Under the pieces are notes generated by a model. That model had not been told where the DNA came from and did not search any database. It saw only the letters and a list, made by a program, of their open reading frames with translations. From Bacillota bacterium (GTDB taxonomy: Bacteria > Bacillota > Clostridia > Christensenellales > SZUA-584): a DNA stretch of 21,992 bases. The stretch spans positions 1 to 21,992 of the forward strand of contig JAEWQS010000145.1 of assembly GCA_023399095.1 (NCBI GenBank). The letters run 5' to 3'. Each line of letters starts with the position of its first letter. The first letter of the stretch is position 1. This document shows, in pieces, positions 1 to 8,131 of the stretch. Made by a program: the position numbers and the translations under genes.

Positions 1-238
1 ACATTATCCACCATAAATAATGTTAACCTCGTCACAAGTCGTCCATAGAAATGCATCTAGGGACTATTTTAATCTTAAATATTGACATATAAAAAGTCAA
101 TAGGATTATATCAAAAACATATGTAACAAATGAGAAAATCGTCATCAATAATCATTAAGAGCAAAAAATTACTACGCGCTCTTCAGAAAATAGTTTGATA
201 ATTCAACACCGTAGGATCTACGTTTCATTGCTCTGTAA

Positions 239-415
239 AATACTTCCGCTGAGATCCTGCCCTCTATTTTCGCTCTAAAGAGCGAGATTGCACAAAAAGA
301 AAAATGGCTAAGGGAATACATGCATACTCAAGGTTATGAAGGGATGCTAATATTCAGACGTGATACGTTTTCATTAATAACGGATGGAAAGTATGGGTGG
401 GTTAAAGCATCATAA
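239..415 (+). pseudogene. Possible 3' remnant of a decayed gene
   Basis: An open frame with no start codon of its own begins just after a stop at 236-238 and ends at TAA 413-415, giving about 58 residues. The stretch reads like protein, with an amphipathic segment (SEIAQKEKWLREYM) followed by a strand-rich end (GMLIFRRDTFSLITDGKYGW). I do not recognise the family. There is no ribosome binding site. It could be chance, but the residue composition resembles the C-terminal end of a real protein more than random AT-rich DNA. Confidence 0.22.
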
Positions 416-756
416 GTTTGACCATTAACGTCCCCGACGTTCCACTGGTGTCAACGCCGATTACTATTCTTTTGACGTTTTAATACATAGACAAACAACA
501 TGTTCGTTTTCGGATATTACGTTTTCATTTTATTACAAATAATTTCGTAGAAATTTGGTGAAAAGCAAACAATCTATGTTAGAATATGATATTGAGAATA
601 AAAGGATGGAAAAAAATGATTGGACAACTTGTCACATGAGACCGCGCATGAGGCGACGGGATCTGTTCTTTATAAAAACATAAGAACAACGGGCTTTGGT
701 TTGACTTTTTCTTGGCCTAAAAGGGTACGGTCGGTTCATCGAATGCGAGGGTTTTG

Positions 757-796
757 TCGACCTGTCATAGGTCGATCCTCTTGTTTATTTAAGAGG
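757..796 (+). promoter_or_regulatory. Two tandem hairpins in the leader of the signalling operon
   Basis: TCGACCT (757-763) pairs with AGGTCGA (769-775) across a 5-nt loop. One base later CCTCTT (777-782) pairs with AAGAGG (791-796) across an 8-nt loop. Both stems are perfect. They sit about 175-210 bases before the synthase start codon. No T-tract follows, so they are more likely RNA structure or protein-binding palindromes than terminators. I recognise no known riboswitch class. Confidence 0.4.
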
Positions 797-969
797 TAGG
801 GCGGAGTACCAGATTATTAACAAAATAATGTTGAAAATGCGATAAATGAGGCCTTTTATGTTGAAAACCATTATGGCGAGAAAAAGCAGGAATGTAACGG
901 TATATTAAAGTTTTTGCATTGATTTTGACAAGGTTAGTGGTAGAAAAGTGTGTAAGGGGAGTTGCTAAA

Positions 970-2232
970 ATGAGCTATGATTTTAAGTCTATCGGTGAAG
1001 TATTGTTGCACTTAAAGAATCAAGATATTACAAATATTGATGAGCGGGCTGAAATTATTCAAGAATTTGTTGATGGTGAGAACAAGAAAAACGGTAACGC
1101 CTATGACCGATATCTAGAAAACGGGGCATCAACCCTTATGAATGTGATCACTAAACATTCCGGACAGAAAAAAGAATGTATTTTATGGTGTGTCAATCAT
1201 TATCTGAGCTTAAACAGAAATCCTAATGTCATTCAAAAAGCATGTTCTGCGCTGCACCAATATGGTACTGGATGCGGGACGTCTGCAGCATCTTGCGGTA
1301 TGAATTCTTTACATGAGCAATTAGAAAAGAGAATTGCCAAACTAGTTGGTAAAGACGACGCCGTTATTTTCCCAACAGGATTTACAGCAAATCTTGGAGC
1401 GCTCTCTTTTATTACTGGTCAAAAAGATATGATAATTTTTGACAGAGAATGCCACTCGTCTATAATAAACGGTATTAAACTATCAGGAACAGAGTGGATT
1501 TCATTTAAGCACAACAGTGTTCGTGACTTAGAACAGAAGCTGATAAAATTCGAAAGCTCTCATGAAAATATCTTTGTTGTTGTTGAATCAGCCTATTCTA
1601 TGAGCGGAGATTTATGCCCGATTAAAGAAATTACGCGTTTAAAGAAATCGCATAAGTTTTATTTATATGTGGACGAAGCACACAGCTTTGGGATATATGG
1701 CGATAGAGGGCAGGGGTATTGTTACGAGCAGGGTGTCACTAATGAAGCGGACTTTATTATTTCAACATTATCAAAAGCGACAGCGTCTATAGGCGGGTTT
1801 TTTGCAGCGAAACAAAAGTATTGTTCATTGATTAGATGGACTGACTCATACATGTTTCAGGCGTGCTTGACGCCAGCGGATGCTGCTGTCATACTTGCTT
1901 GTCTTGACGAAATAGAATTAAACCCAAATCTGATTCAAGAGCTTCATGCAAAAAACCATTATATGCGTGATTTGCTTTTATCAAAAGGCTTTAATCTTGG
2001 TAACAGCAAGAGCCCGATAATTCCTATAATGATCGACGATCACAACAAATTAAGAACCGTTGTTGATGAACTCTACCAAGAAGGTATTTATTCAACGCCG
2101 ATTGTTTATCCTGCGGTTAAAGTAAGAGAGGGGAGAATACGGCTTATTTTAAATTGCTCACATACCAAGGAGCAGATCAATAACACGGTTGAGAAATTAG
2201 AAATGATATGTAAGAAATACCAAATAATCTAA
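970..2232 (+). CDS. Alpha-oxoamine synthase (CqsA/LqsA-like candidate autoinducer synthase)
   Basis: This is a 420-residue PLP enzyme of the alpha-oxoamine synthase family (8-amino-7-oxononanoate synthase, 2-amino-3-ketobutyrate CoA ligase, serine palmitoyltransferase, CqsA). These enzymes condense an amino acid or amino-acid-derived substrate with an acyl-CoA. Visible signatures are H162 in DRECHSS (PLP stacking), D235-E-A-H238 followed by SFG, the Schiff-base lysine K269 in STLSKATASIGG, and R391 in GRIRLIL (substrate carboxylate). About 50 residues precede the conserved core. ATG 970 is chosen over the in-frame TTG at 919 because AGGGGA lies just upstream of it. No biotin or threonine-degradation genes are nearby. 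Instead a hybrid sensor kinase follows after 32 bases, as in CqsA/CqsS and LqsA/LqsS signalling. Family membership is firm. Autoinducer synthesis is inferred from context. A lipid role (3-ketosphinganine-like) is the main alternative. Confidence 0.85.
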   Translation: MSYDFKSIGEVLLHLKNQDITNIDERAEIIQEFVDGENKKNGNAYDRYLENGASTLMNVITKHSGQKKECILWCVNHYLSLNRNPNVIQKACSALHQYGTGCGTSAASCGMNSLHEQLEKRIAKLVGKDDAVIFPTGFTANLGALSFITGQKDMIIFDRECHSSIINGIKLSGTEWISFKHNSVRDLEQKLIKFESSHENIFVVVESAYSMSGDLCPIKEITRLKKSHKFYLYVDEAHSFGIYGDRGQGYCYEQGVTNEADFIISTLSKATASIGGFFAAKQKYCSLIRWTDSYMFQACLTPADAAVILACLDEIELNPNLIQELHAKNHYMRDLLLSKGFNLGNSKSPIIPIMIDDHNKLRTVVDELYQEGIYSTPIVYPAVKVREGRIRLILNCSHTKEQINNTVEKLEMICKKYQII

Positions 2233-2264
2233 CCTTATCGTGCCGGAAAACAGGGGGGGTAAAG

Positions 2265-5129
2265 ATGCGGGTACATCCATTGAGCCTAAGCTTCCGAGAA
2301 GTCGCATTAGAAAATGAATTTAAGGCTTACTATGACTACGAAAACAGGTTTTTTAACCGAATCGGCATCACGCTTTCCTTTATGGGATGGTTTGTTCTTA
2401 ATATTTATTTTTGTTTTTTCTATCCTCAAGATTTTCTGCATCTGACGTTAGTCATCGGTATCATTTTATACCCTATTTTCATTTTTGTATTGTTGATAAC
2501 AGCATTTCCGGGCAAAACAAGATATTATCAGCCTTTATCCGCACTGGCCAACGGCCTTGCCGGGTTAATGTTTATTTATGTGGCTTATTATAAGCTGCAT
2601 ATCGACATTCTCTCTATCAGCGGTATAATGGCGGTTATTATATTCGCCTTTTTCATTTTGCGGCTTCGGTTTAAAATTGCGATGTTAACCACCCTTGTCT
2701 ATGTTGTTGCCTATCAGGCCGCGTTACTGTTGTTGCCGTGCAATGAAAACAATAATATTGCACTGCTCTCCGTTATTCTATGGGTTATAGAAATCGCTTG
2801 CATCGTAGGAGGGTATAGCATGGAACACAGTAACCGTAGAATGTTTTGCCAAAACAAGGAGATTGTTTACCAGAGGCAAGTGGCCGAGGAGGCTACACGA
2901 GCAAAAAGTGAGTTTTTAGCAAACATGAGCCATGAAAGCAGAACCCCCTTAAATGCGATTATCGGGATGACTTATCTGGTGCAGAGAACCGAGCTAAGCG
3001 CACAGCAAAAGGATTATGTGGAGAAAATCCAGTCCTCCGCGCAGACGCTTTTTGGGGTTATCAATGATATTCTGGATTTTTCTAAGGTTGAGGCCGGCAA
3101 AATGGACATTGAGACGGTACCTTTTGATTTAGAAGAGATATTGACCAACTTGGCCAACTTGTTTAATTTGAACGCGCAGAAGAAAGGTATCGAGTTACTA
3201 TTTGAATATACGGCAGATACACCTCGAAATTTAGAGGGTGATCCGCTTCGGCTCGGACAAATTCTGACGAATCTGACAAGCAATGCGATTAAGTTCACTG
3301 ATAAAGGTCAGGTTGTCGTTAAAATTGAGCCTTTACTCAAAAATGTGGATGAAGTCACCTTGCAGTTTTCGGTCAGCGACACCGGTATTGGCATTTCCAA
3401 AGAGCAGCAAAAAAAGCTGTTTCAACCTTTCAGCCAAGTGGATCCTTCTACGACACGGAAATACGGCGGAACCGGTCTTGGGCTGGTCATTTGCGAACGG
3501 CTGGCCAATTTGATGGGCGGGAAGATCTGGATGGTGAGTGAGCCGGGGAAAGGCAGTACATTTTGCTTTACAATCAAGCTCGGGTGCAGTGAGCCCACGG
3601 AAAGCGATCTCATCGAGCTGACCCGACCTGACAATGAAAATATCAGGGTTTTGGTTATTGACGACAACCCTGTCGCGGTTGATATTTTGATTCACATGCT
3701 TGAATCTATGCATTTTTCAGCCGTGGGCGCTTGTTCAGGGGAGGAGGGACTGGGCGTACTCAAGGATTCGTCAGATATTTTCGATCTGGTGCTCATGGAC
3801 TGGGAAATGCCCGGTATGGACGGTATAGAAACAACCCGTCGCATTCTGTCTATGGATGAACTAGGATACAAGCCAAAAATCGTCATGATTACTTCTTGCG
3901 TTCTTTTCGAAATGCACGACGAGGCCAGTCTAATCGGGATAAAAAAACGTCTGACCAAACCCATACTACAATCCCAGCTACATTGCGCCATATTGGATGA
4001 ATTTGGCGTTGACAATGAGAAATCCGTGGCTTTAAGCCAAGATGACAATAAAGGTATGTTTTCTGACCGGGAAGCAGATATTAGAAATGTAAAAATTCTG
4101 TTGGCTGAGGACAACGAAATCAACCAGCAGGTCGCAAAGGAAATGCTGCTCCATATGGGCTTACAGGTAGAGATTGCGTCAAACGGACTACAGGCCATAG
4201 ATATGCTGGAAAAAGCTGAATACGATGTCGTTCTGATGGACGTGCAGATGCCCGTGATGGATGGTTATGAAGCAACGCGTCTAATCCGGAGCAATGATCG
4301 TTGGACAAACTTACCGGTGATTGCGATGACCGCTCATGCCAGTCATGAAGATCGGGAGAAGAGCCTTCAGGCAGGTATGAACGATCATATTAACAAACCG
4401 ATTAACCCGGACGAACTTTCAGCAGTTTTGGCAGATTATATCAAGTCGAAAAGCAGGGTGAAATCTAACGTTAGTAAATCTTGCCTTGAGAAAGACAATA
4501 AAGGAGATTACCCTTGGCCGAAAATGTCTAGTATTGAGTGTACCGAGGGGCTGTCTAGGGTGGGCGGCAACCAGAAGCTTTATAAAAAGCTACTACTCCA
4601 ATTTCGTACCGGCAATATGAAAACGCCGGATAGCATAGAAACAGCCCTAGCCAAAGGCGATGTCAAGACGGCAGGCAGATTGGTACATGCCGTCAAAGGC
4701 GTGGCTTCTAATATTGGGGCAAATGAGCTGGCGTCTACCGCCAGTGAGCTGGAGATGGCATTGAAAAATGGCACTATTGATGGTCATGATGTTTTGCTCG
4801 ATAAATTTATAGCATCCCTTAGGTTAGTCACAGACGAGATAAGAACATTTGAAGATGCAAAAACTATCAAATCAAATTATCAGCAGAACACGGCAACGGC
4901 ATGTATCAATATAGACGCTGTGCGTCATCATCTCATCGATTTGGCGCTAATGCTGGAGAGCGGCTCAATAAAAGCTGTAAAGCAACTCAGTGTTCTGGAA
5001 GAATACTTTCATAATACTGTGTTGGAAAAACAGTTTGAACAGCTGAAGAAACAAGTGGATATATTTGACATGGATAGCGCCTTGGTGAAATTAAGGGCGA
5101 TTGCAGCGGAACTGGAAATATCTCTGTAG
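2265..5129 (+). CDS. Six-TM hybrid sensor histidine kinase with two receivers and HPt
   Basis: This 954-residue membrane phosphorelay kinase has about six hydrophobic segments within residues 33-183, with no large extracytoplasmic domain, as expected for sensing a membrane-soluble ligand. HisKA follows with H223 in MSHESRTPLN (S replaces the usual I). The HATPase has N340 in the N box, D372TG, and GGTGLGL at 401-407. Receiver 1 covers about 460-580 (D512, K565), receiver 2 about 608-727 (D659, K711), and the HPt domain about 760-835 (H808 in VHAVKGVASNIGA). About 120 poorly characterised residues end the protein. All phosphotransfer residues are present. GGGGGG is spaced about 7 bases before ATG 2265. 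It lies 32 bases after the synthase and 14 bases before the HD-GYP regulator, so the three are very likely one operon. The inferred ligand is the synthase product. The layout recalls CqsS but has an extra receiver and an HPt. Confidence 0.93.
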   Translation: MRVHPLSLSFREVALENEFKAYYDYENRFFNRIGITLSFMGWFVLNIYFCFFYPQDFLHLTLVIGIILYPIFIFVLLITAFPGKTRYYQPLSALANGLAGLMFIYVAYYKLHIDILSISGIMAVIIFAFFILRLRFKIAMLTTLVYVVAYQAALLLLPCNENNNIALLSVILWVIEIACIVGGYSMEHSNRRMFCQNKEIVYQRQVAEEATRAKSEFLANMSHESRTPLNAIIGMTYLVQRTELSAQQKDYVEKIQSSAQTLFGVINDILDFSKVEAGKMDIETVPFDLEEILTNLANLFNLNAQKKGIELLFEYTADTPRNLEGDPLRLGQILTNLTSNAIKFTDKGQVVVKIEPLLKNVDEVTLQFSVSDTGIGISKEQQKKLFQPFSQVDPSTTRKYGGTGLGLVICERLANLMGGKIWMVSEPGKGSTFCFTIKLGCSEPTESDLIELTRPDNENIRVLVIDDNPVAVDILIHMLESMHFSAVGACSGEEGLGVLKDSSDIFDLVLMDWEMPGMDGIETTRRILSMDELGYKPKIVMITSCVLFEMHDEASLIGIKKRLTKPILQSQLHCAILDEFGVDNEKSVALSQDDNKGMFSDREADIRNVKILLAEDNEINQQVAKEMLLHMGLQVEIASNGLQAIDMLEKAEYDVVLMDVQMPVMDGYEATRLIRSNDRWTNLPVIAMTAHASHEDREKSLQAGMNDHINKPINPDELSAVLADYIKSKSRVKSNVSKSCLEKDNKGDYPWPKMSSIECTEGLSRVGGNQKLYKKLLLQFRTGNMKTPDSIETALAKGDVKTAGRLVHAVKGVASNIGANELASTASELEMALKNGTIDGHDVLLDKFIASLRLVTDEIRTFEDAKTIKSNYQQNTATACINIDAVRHHLIDLALMLESGSIKAVKQLSVLEEYFHNTVLEKQFEQLKKQVDIFDMDSALVKLRAIAAELEISL

Positions 5130-5143
5130 TTGGGATTAATAAA

Positions 5144-6226
5144 ATGACTTTATTTAAAGAGCAAAAAAAAATATTGATTGTCGATGATATGTCGGAAAAT
5201 ATTCATATCCTTATGGAAATCTTGAAGGATAAGTATGATCTGTCGGTGGCGATTAACGGAGAGAGAGCTTTGAAAATTGCCGCCATGGATACGTCCTTGG
5301 ATCTGATATTACTTGATATCATGATGCCAGATATGGACGGATATGAAGTGTTTGTCAAACTGAAAGCCAATCCGAAAACCGCAAATATTCCAGTGATCTT
5401 TGTCACGACATTGGCCGCAGTAGAGAATGAAGCCAAAGGCCTGGATCTGGGTGCCGTAGATTATATCACAAAACCATTTAATCCGGCTTTGGTCAGGGCC
5501 AGAGTGAAGAATCACTTGGAGCTCAAAGATTACAGAGATAAACTGGAAGACGTTGTGCGGGAAAAAACAAACGAATTGATGATCACGCGCGATGTCACGA
5601 TTGAAACTCTTGGTTCTTTGGCAGAATTCCGTCACTATGAAACAGGATATCATATCAAGCGTACCATGAATTATGTCCGTCTTTTGGCCGAAAAGCTTCA
5701 AGGCCACCCTGCTTACAAAGAATTTTTGGATGACGAGACTATTGAACATCTTTGGAAGTCAGCCCCATTACATGATATAGGCAAGGTGGGCGTGCCAGAC
5801 AGTATTCTGATGAAGCCAGGCAAACTAACGCCGGAGGAGTATGCTGTTATGCAAAAGCATGCTGTCTATGGCAGGGATGCCCTTGCCGGTGCTGCATCTA
5901 AGCTTGGGCCCCAATCATTTCTCAGTATCGCTCAAGAGATGGCGTATACACATCATGAAAGATGGGACGGTACAGGTTATCCGCAAGGTCTTAAAGGTAC
6001 ATCAATTCCCATTTCCGGGCGGCTGATGGCAGTGGCCGACGTCTATGATGCCTTAATTACCCGACGTGTTTATAAACCTGCCTTTTCACAGCATGAAACC
6101 GTCGATATTATTGCCAATGACAGCGGTAAAGCGTTTGATCCTGATATTACAAAAGAATTTCTTAAATATTCGGATCTTTTTTATCGTATTGCCCTAGACT
6201 TTGCCGATAAAATGTTTGAAGAATAA
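5144..6226 (+). CDS. Response regulator with HD-GYP domain (predicted c-di-GMP phosphodiesterase)
   Basis: The protein has 360 residues. The N-terminal receiver (about 8-125) has acidic D14-D15, phosphoacceptor D58 in LLDIMMPDMDGYE, and K110 in TKPF. A short coiled linker (about 126-148) leads to an HD-GYP domain (about 150-345) with ETGYH (166-170), the H210-D211 pair, H270-H271, GTGYP (276-280) and D299. These metal ligands look intact, so hydrolysis of cyclic-di-GMP is expected. The architecture is that of RpfG-type regulators. It begins 14 bases after the hybrid kinase and is probably the final receiver of that kinase's HPt. This would link the cluster's signal to c-di-GMP level, and so to motility or surface growth. 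No clear terminator follows the gene. Confidence 0.93.
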   Translation: MTLFKEQKKILIVDDMSENIHILMEILKDKYDLSVAINGERALKIAAMDTSLDLILLDIMMPDMDGYEVFVKLKANPKTANIPVIFVTTLAAVENEAKGLDLGAVDYITKPFNPALVRARVKNHLELKDYRDKLEDVVREKTNELMITRDVTIETLGSLAEFRHYETGYHIKRTMNYVRLLAEKLQGHPAYKEFLDDETIEHLWKSAPLHDIGKVGVPDSILMKPGKLTPEEYAVMQKHAVYGRDALAGAASKLGPQSFLSIAQEMAYTHHERWDGTGYPQGLKGTSIPISGRLMAVADVYDALITRRVYKPAFSQHETVDIIANDSGKAFDPDITKEFLKYSDLFYRIALDFADKMFEE

Positions 6227-6299
6227 TGCAATGTGACCTTGCCGGGGATGACGAAACGGAGTTAATGGCCTCCCATTTCTCCTTATTAGAGGTAGATTT

Positions 6300-6404
6300 A
6301 TGCGTATTTGGTCTATACAAGCGGGAAGCTTGTACGATAAATTAATTGTGGAAAAGACCCTTCAATGCGAACTATCGCAGTCTGAAATTCCACTAAATGT
6401 GTAA
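6300..6404 (+). pseudogene. Truncated 34-residue ORF resembling a DUF3841-type N-terminus
   Basis: The ORF starts at ATG 6300, 7 bases after AGAGG, and stops at TAA 6402-6404. The peptide begins MRIWSIQAGSLYDKL, which from memory resembles the first residues of DUF3841-type proteins (normally far longer). I could not verify this by search. A good ribosome binding site on an ORF cut after 34 codons suggests a gene truncated by deletion or an early stop. A chance ORF or a genuine small protein remain possible. Confidence 0.35.
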
Positions 6405-6412
6405 ACGGATTA

Positions 6413-6441
6413 TTGACAAAGTGGAACAAAATTTATTATAG
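6413..6441 (+). promoter_or_regulatory. Candidate sigma-A promoter for the beta-eliminating lyase leader
   Basis: TTGACA (6413-6418) and TTATAG (6436-6441) are 17 bases apart. An alternative -10, TATTAT, sits two bases earlier. Transcription from here would give a leader of about 235 nt before ATG 6683, covering the short ORF and the terminator hairpin. Confidence 0.5.
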
Positions 6442-6547
6442 ATATTGAAAAAATAATAGATCCGTACTACAATATGAACAGCATGGTATTATGGCAGAAA
6501 TTCTTTATATAATTATCTTGTATTGAGGCATCTATTATAATTAATTT

Positions 6548-6622
6548 ATGCTTTTAATCTATGTTTTTTATATAACGAATCTTTCATTAAAAGAAGGATT
6601 ACCTCCAGATACTCTTGGCTAA
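6548..6622 (+). CDS. Possible 24-residue leader peptide of the lyase gene
   Basis: ATG 6548 opens a 24-codon frame whose TAA (6620-6622) lies inside the following terminator hairpin. The peptide begins MLLIYVFYIT with two tyrosines (residues 5 and 8) and ends GLPPDTLG. The Pro-Pro pair is four codons before the end, a known ribosome-slowing motif. Position and stop placement match leader peptides of attenuated operons, and tryptophanase operons are known to use such peptides (TnaC). Against this, no good ribosome binding site lies within normal distance (GAGG is about 20 bases upstream), and there is no resemblance to TnaC. Confidence 0.3.
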   Translation: MLLIYVFYITNLSLKEGLPPDTLG

Positions 6623-6640
6623 GGGTATTTTTATTTTTAC
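6609..6640 (+). terminator. Intrinsic terminator in the lyase leader (attenuator candidate)
   Basis: ATACTCTT (6609-6616) pairs with AAGGGTAT (6621-6628), one T-G pair included, around the tetraloop GGCT. The run TTTTTATTTTTA follows. It lies about 45 bases before the start codon of the lyase, so it can only serve to stop transcription before that gene. This indicates conditional read-through. Confidence 0.65.
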
Positions 6641-6682
6641 TCCGATACCAGCTGAACATTATTAACAACAGGGAGAATACAA

Positions 6683-8131
6683 ATGCCGGAAGTAAAACTT
6701 TTTTATGGTAGCAAATTACCACTTGAAATGCACAAAGTGCGTATTGTACAGAAACTTGATTTGGTACCCATCGAGCGCCGAAAACAAGCGGTGACAGAAG
6801 CTGGGAACAACACTTTTCTACTGAAGAATCGTGATATCTTCCTAGACATGTTGACAGACAGTGGTGTAAATGCCATGAGTGACAAGCAGCTTGCAGCAAT
6901 GATGGAAGCAGACGACAGCTATGCGGGCTCGGCTACGTTCACAAAGCTGGAGGATAAGATCAGAAAGATCTTTGGCAAACGCTTCTTCCTTCCAGCACAT
7001 CAGGGCAGGGCATGTGAAAATCTTCTTTCTCAGCTGTTCGTTAAGCCAGGGACGATTGTGCCTATGAACTATCATTTTACTACGTCTAAAGCGCACATCG
7101 TTTTAAACGGCGGATCCGTCGAAGAGATCATTATTGATGAGGGGCTAGAAACAACAAGCGATTATCCGTTTAAGGGTAACATGGATACGGACAAGCTTAC
7201 TGCGCTAATTCAGCATCACGGTGCTGATAAGATAGCGTATGTGCGCCTTGAAGCGGGCACGAACCTAATTGGTGGACAACCGTTCTCACTTAAGAATATG
7301 CGCAATGTTCATAAGATATGCAAAGACGCAGGCATTCTGGTGGTATTAGACGCTAGCTTGCTGGCCGACAACCTTTACTTTATTAAAGTAAGGGAAGAAT
7401 CGTGTAAAGGCATGAGTATTAGGGAGATTACACGAGAAATTGCTGACCTCAGTGATATCATCTACTTTTCGGCTCGCAAACTCGGTTGTGCACGCGGCGG
7501 CGGTATCTGCACCAACGACGAAGATGTATATCTTAAATTGCGTGAAATGATTACGCTATATGAAGGGTTTTTGACATACGGCGGCATGTCTGTACGTGAG
7601 ATCGAAGCGATCGCTGTTGGGCTTGAGGAGACGATGGATGAGAACATGATCAATCAAGGCCCGCAGTTTATTGAATATATGGTAAATACCCTCAATAAAT
7701 GCGGCGTTCCAGTCATCACACCTGCGGGCGGGCTTGGTTGTCATTTAAACGCAATGGAGTTCTTATCGCATGTGCCGCAGAGCGAATATCCGGCGGGTGC
7801 ACTGGCATCTGCATTCTACTTGGTCAGCGGTGTGCGTGGTATGGAAAGGGGCACGATATCCGAACAGCGCGACGACGATGGTAACGAAACGTTTGCCAAC
7901 ATGGAGCTTTTACGGCTCGCGCTGCCACGGCGTGTGTTTACACTGTCGCAGATTAATTATGCGGTCGATCGTATTCGCTGGCTGTATGAAAACAGAGACC
8001 TTGTGGGCGGGCTGAAGTTTGTGGAAGAGCCGAAGATGCTTCGTTTCTTCTTTGGTAAGCTGGCACCTGTATCCGACTGGCAAGATAAGCTTGTTGAAAA
8101 ATTCAGAGCTGATTTTGGAGATAGCTTGTAA
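6683..8131 (+). CDS. Beta-eliminating lyase, divergent tyrosine phenol-lyase/tryptophanase family
   Basis: The 482-residue PLP enzyme aligns by eye along its length with tyrosine phenol-lyase (TPL) and tryptophanase, which cleave Tyr or Trp to phenol or indole plus pyruvate and ammonia. Conserved points are NTFLL near residue 43, TDSGVNAMSDKQ (58-69), Y80 in SYAGSATF (catalytic Tyr71 of TPL), HQGRACENLLSQL (106-118), D223 for the PLP nitrogen, K266 in SARKLG (Schiff base) and R385 in GVRGMERG (TPL Arg381). Two changes stand out. The Arg after the DAT/DSA motif that contacts PLP O3' is Leu226, and the KKD motif is RKL. The substrate therefore cannot be assigned to Tyr or Trp with confidence. 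GGGAG is 7 bases before ATG 6683. The gene is monocistronic, with a leader attenuator before it and a terminator after it. Confidence 0.88.
   Translation: MPEVKLFYGSKLPLEMHKVRIVQKLDLVPIERRKQAVTEAGNNTFLLKNRDIFLDMLTDSGVNAMSDKQLAAMMEADDSYAGSATFTKLEDKIRKIFGKRFFLPAHQGRACENLLSQLFVKPGTIVPMNYHFTTSKAHIVLNGGSVEEIIIDEGLETTSDYPFKGNMDTDKLTALIQHHGADKIAYVRLEAGTNLIGGQPFSLKNMRNVHKICKDAGILVVLDASLLADNLYFIKVREESCKGMSIREITREIADLSDIIYFSARKLGCARGGGICTNDEDVYLKLREMITLYEGFLTYGGMSVREIEAIAVGLEETMDENMINQGPQFIEYMVNTLNKCGVPVITPAGGLGCHLNAMEFLSHVPQSEYPAGALASAFYLVSGVRGMERGTISEQRDDDGNETFANMELLRLALPRRVFTLSQINYAVDRIRWLYENRDLVGGLKFVEEPKMLRFFFGKLAPVSDWQDKLVEKFRADFGDSL

Larger units (their letters stand above)
1..918. other. AT-rich upstream region without a convincing intact gene
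   Basis: No intact coding region is supported here. It holds several perfect short inverted repeats: TATTGAC 80-86 with GTCAATA 96-102, AAGAGC 157-162 with GCTCTT 178-183, TCGCTCT 270-276 with AGAGCGA 279-285, AACGT 427-431 with ACGTT 437-441, and two adjacent hairpins, 757-775 and 777-796. An extended -10 like sequence, TGTTAGAAT, lies at 577-585 and could start a long leader for the downstream operon. None of the hairpins is followed by a T-tract, so I do not call them terminators. The region reads as decayed or regulatory DNA. Confidence 0.5.
6227..6682. other. Spacer with gene remnant, promoter and attenuator-like leader
   Basis: This 456-base gap separates the signalling operon from the lyase gene. 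It holds a short DUF3841-like start (6300-6404), a sigma-A type promoter (6413-6441), a 24-codon ORF (6548-6622) and an intrinsic terminator (6609-6640), each listed separately. I see no further gene. Confidence 0.6.

Noticed and set aside
491..512. Possible LexA box (AACATGTTCG)
   Set aside because: The left half-site is not GAAC at the required 4-base spacing from GTTC, so the match is only a short palindrome.
858..908. 16-residue ORF just before the synthase, with GAGG upstream
   Set aside because: It is too short and no motif supports it. It could be a leader peptide, but nothing distinguishes it from chance.
600..960. Cyclic-di-GMP riboswitch upstream of the HD-GYP operon
   Set aside because: Neither the GEMM-I nor the GEMM-II conserved segments could be found. 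The hairpins there match no class I know.
970..2232. Biotin (bioF) or threonine-degradation (kbl) assignment for the alpha-oxoamine synthase
   Set aside because: No bioA, bioB, bioD or tdh lies nearby. The enzyme is embedded in a phosphorelay operon and has a long N-terminal extension and a SKATASIGG lysine motif. It is not formally excluded.
3333..4198. Long - strand open frames opposite the hybrid kinase
   Set aside because: These are antisense shadows of the conserved kinase and receiver domains, with no motifs or ribosome binding sites.
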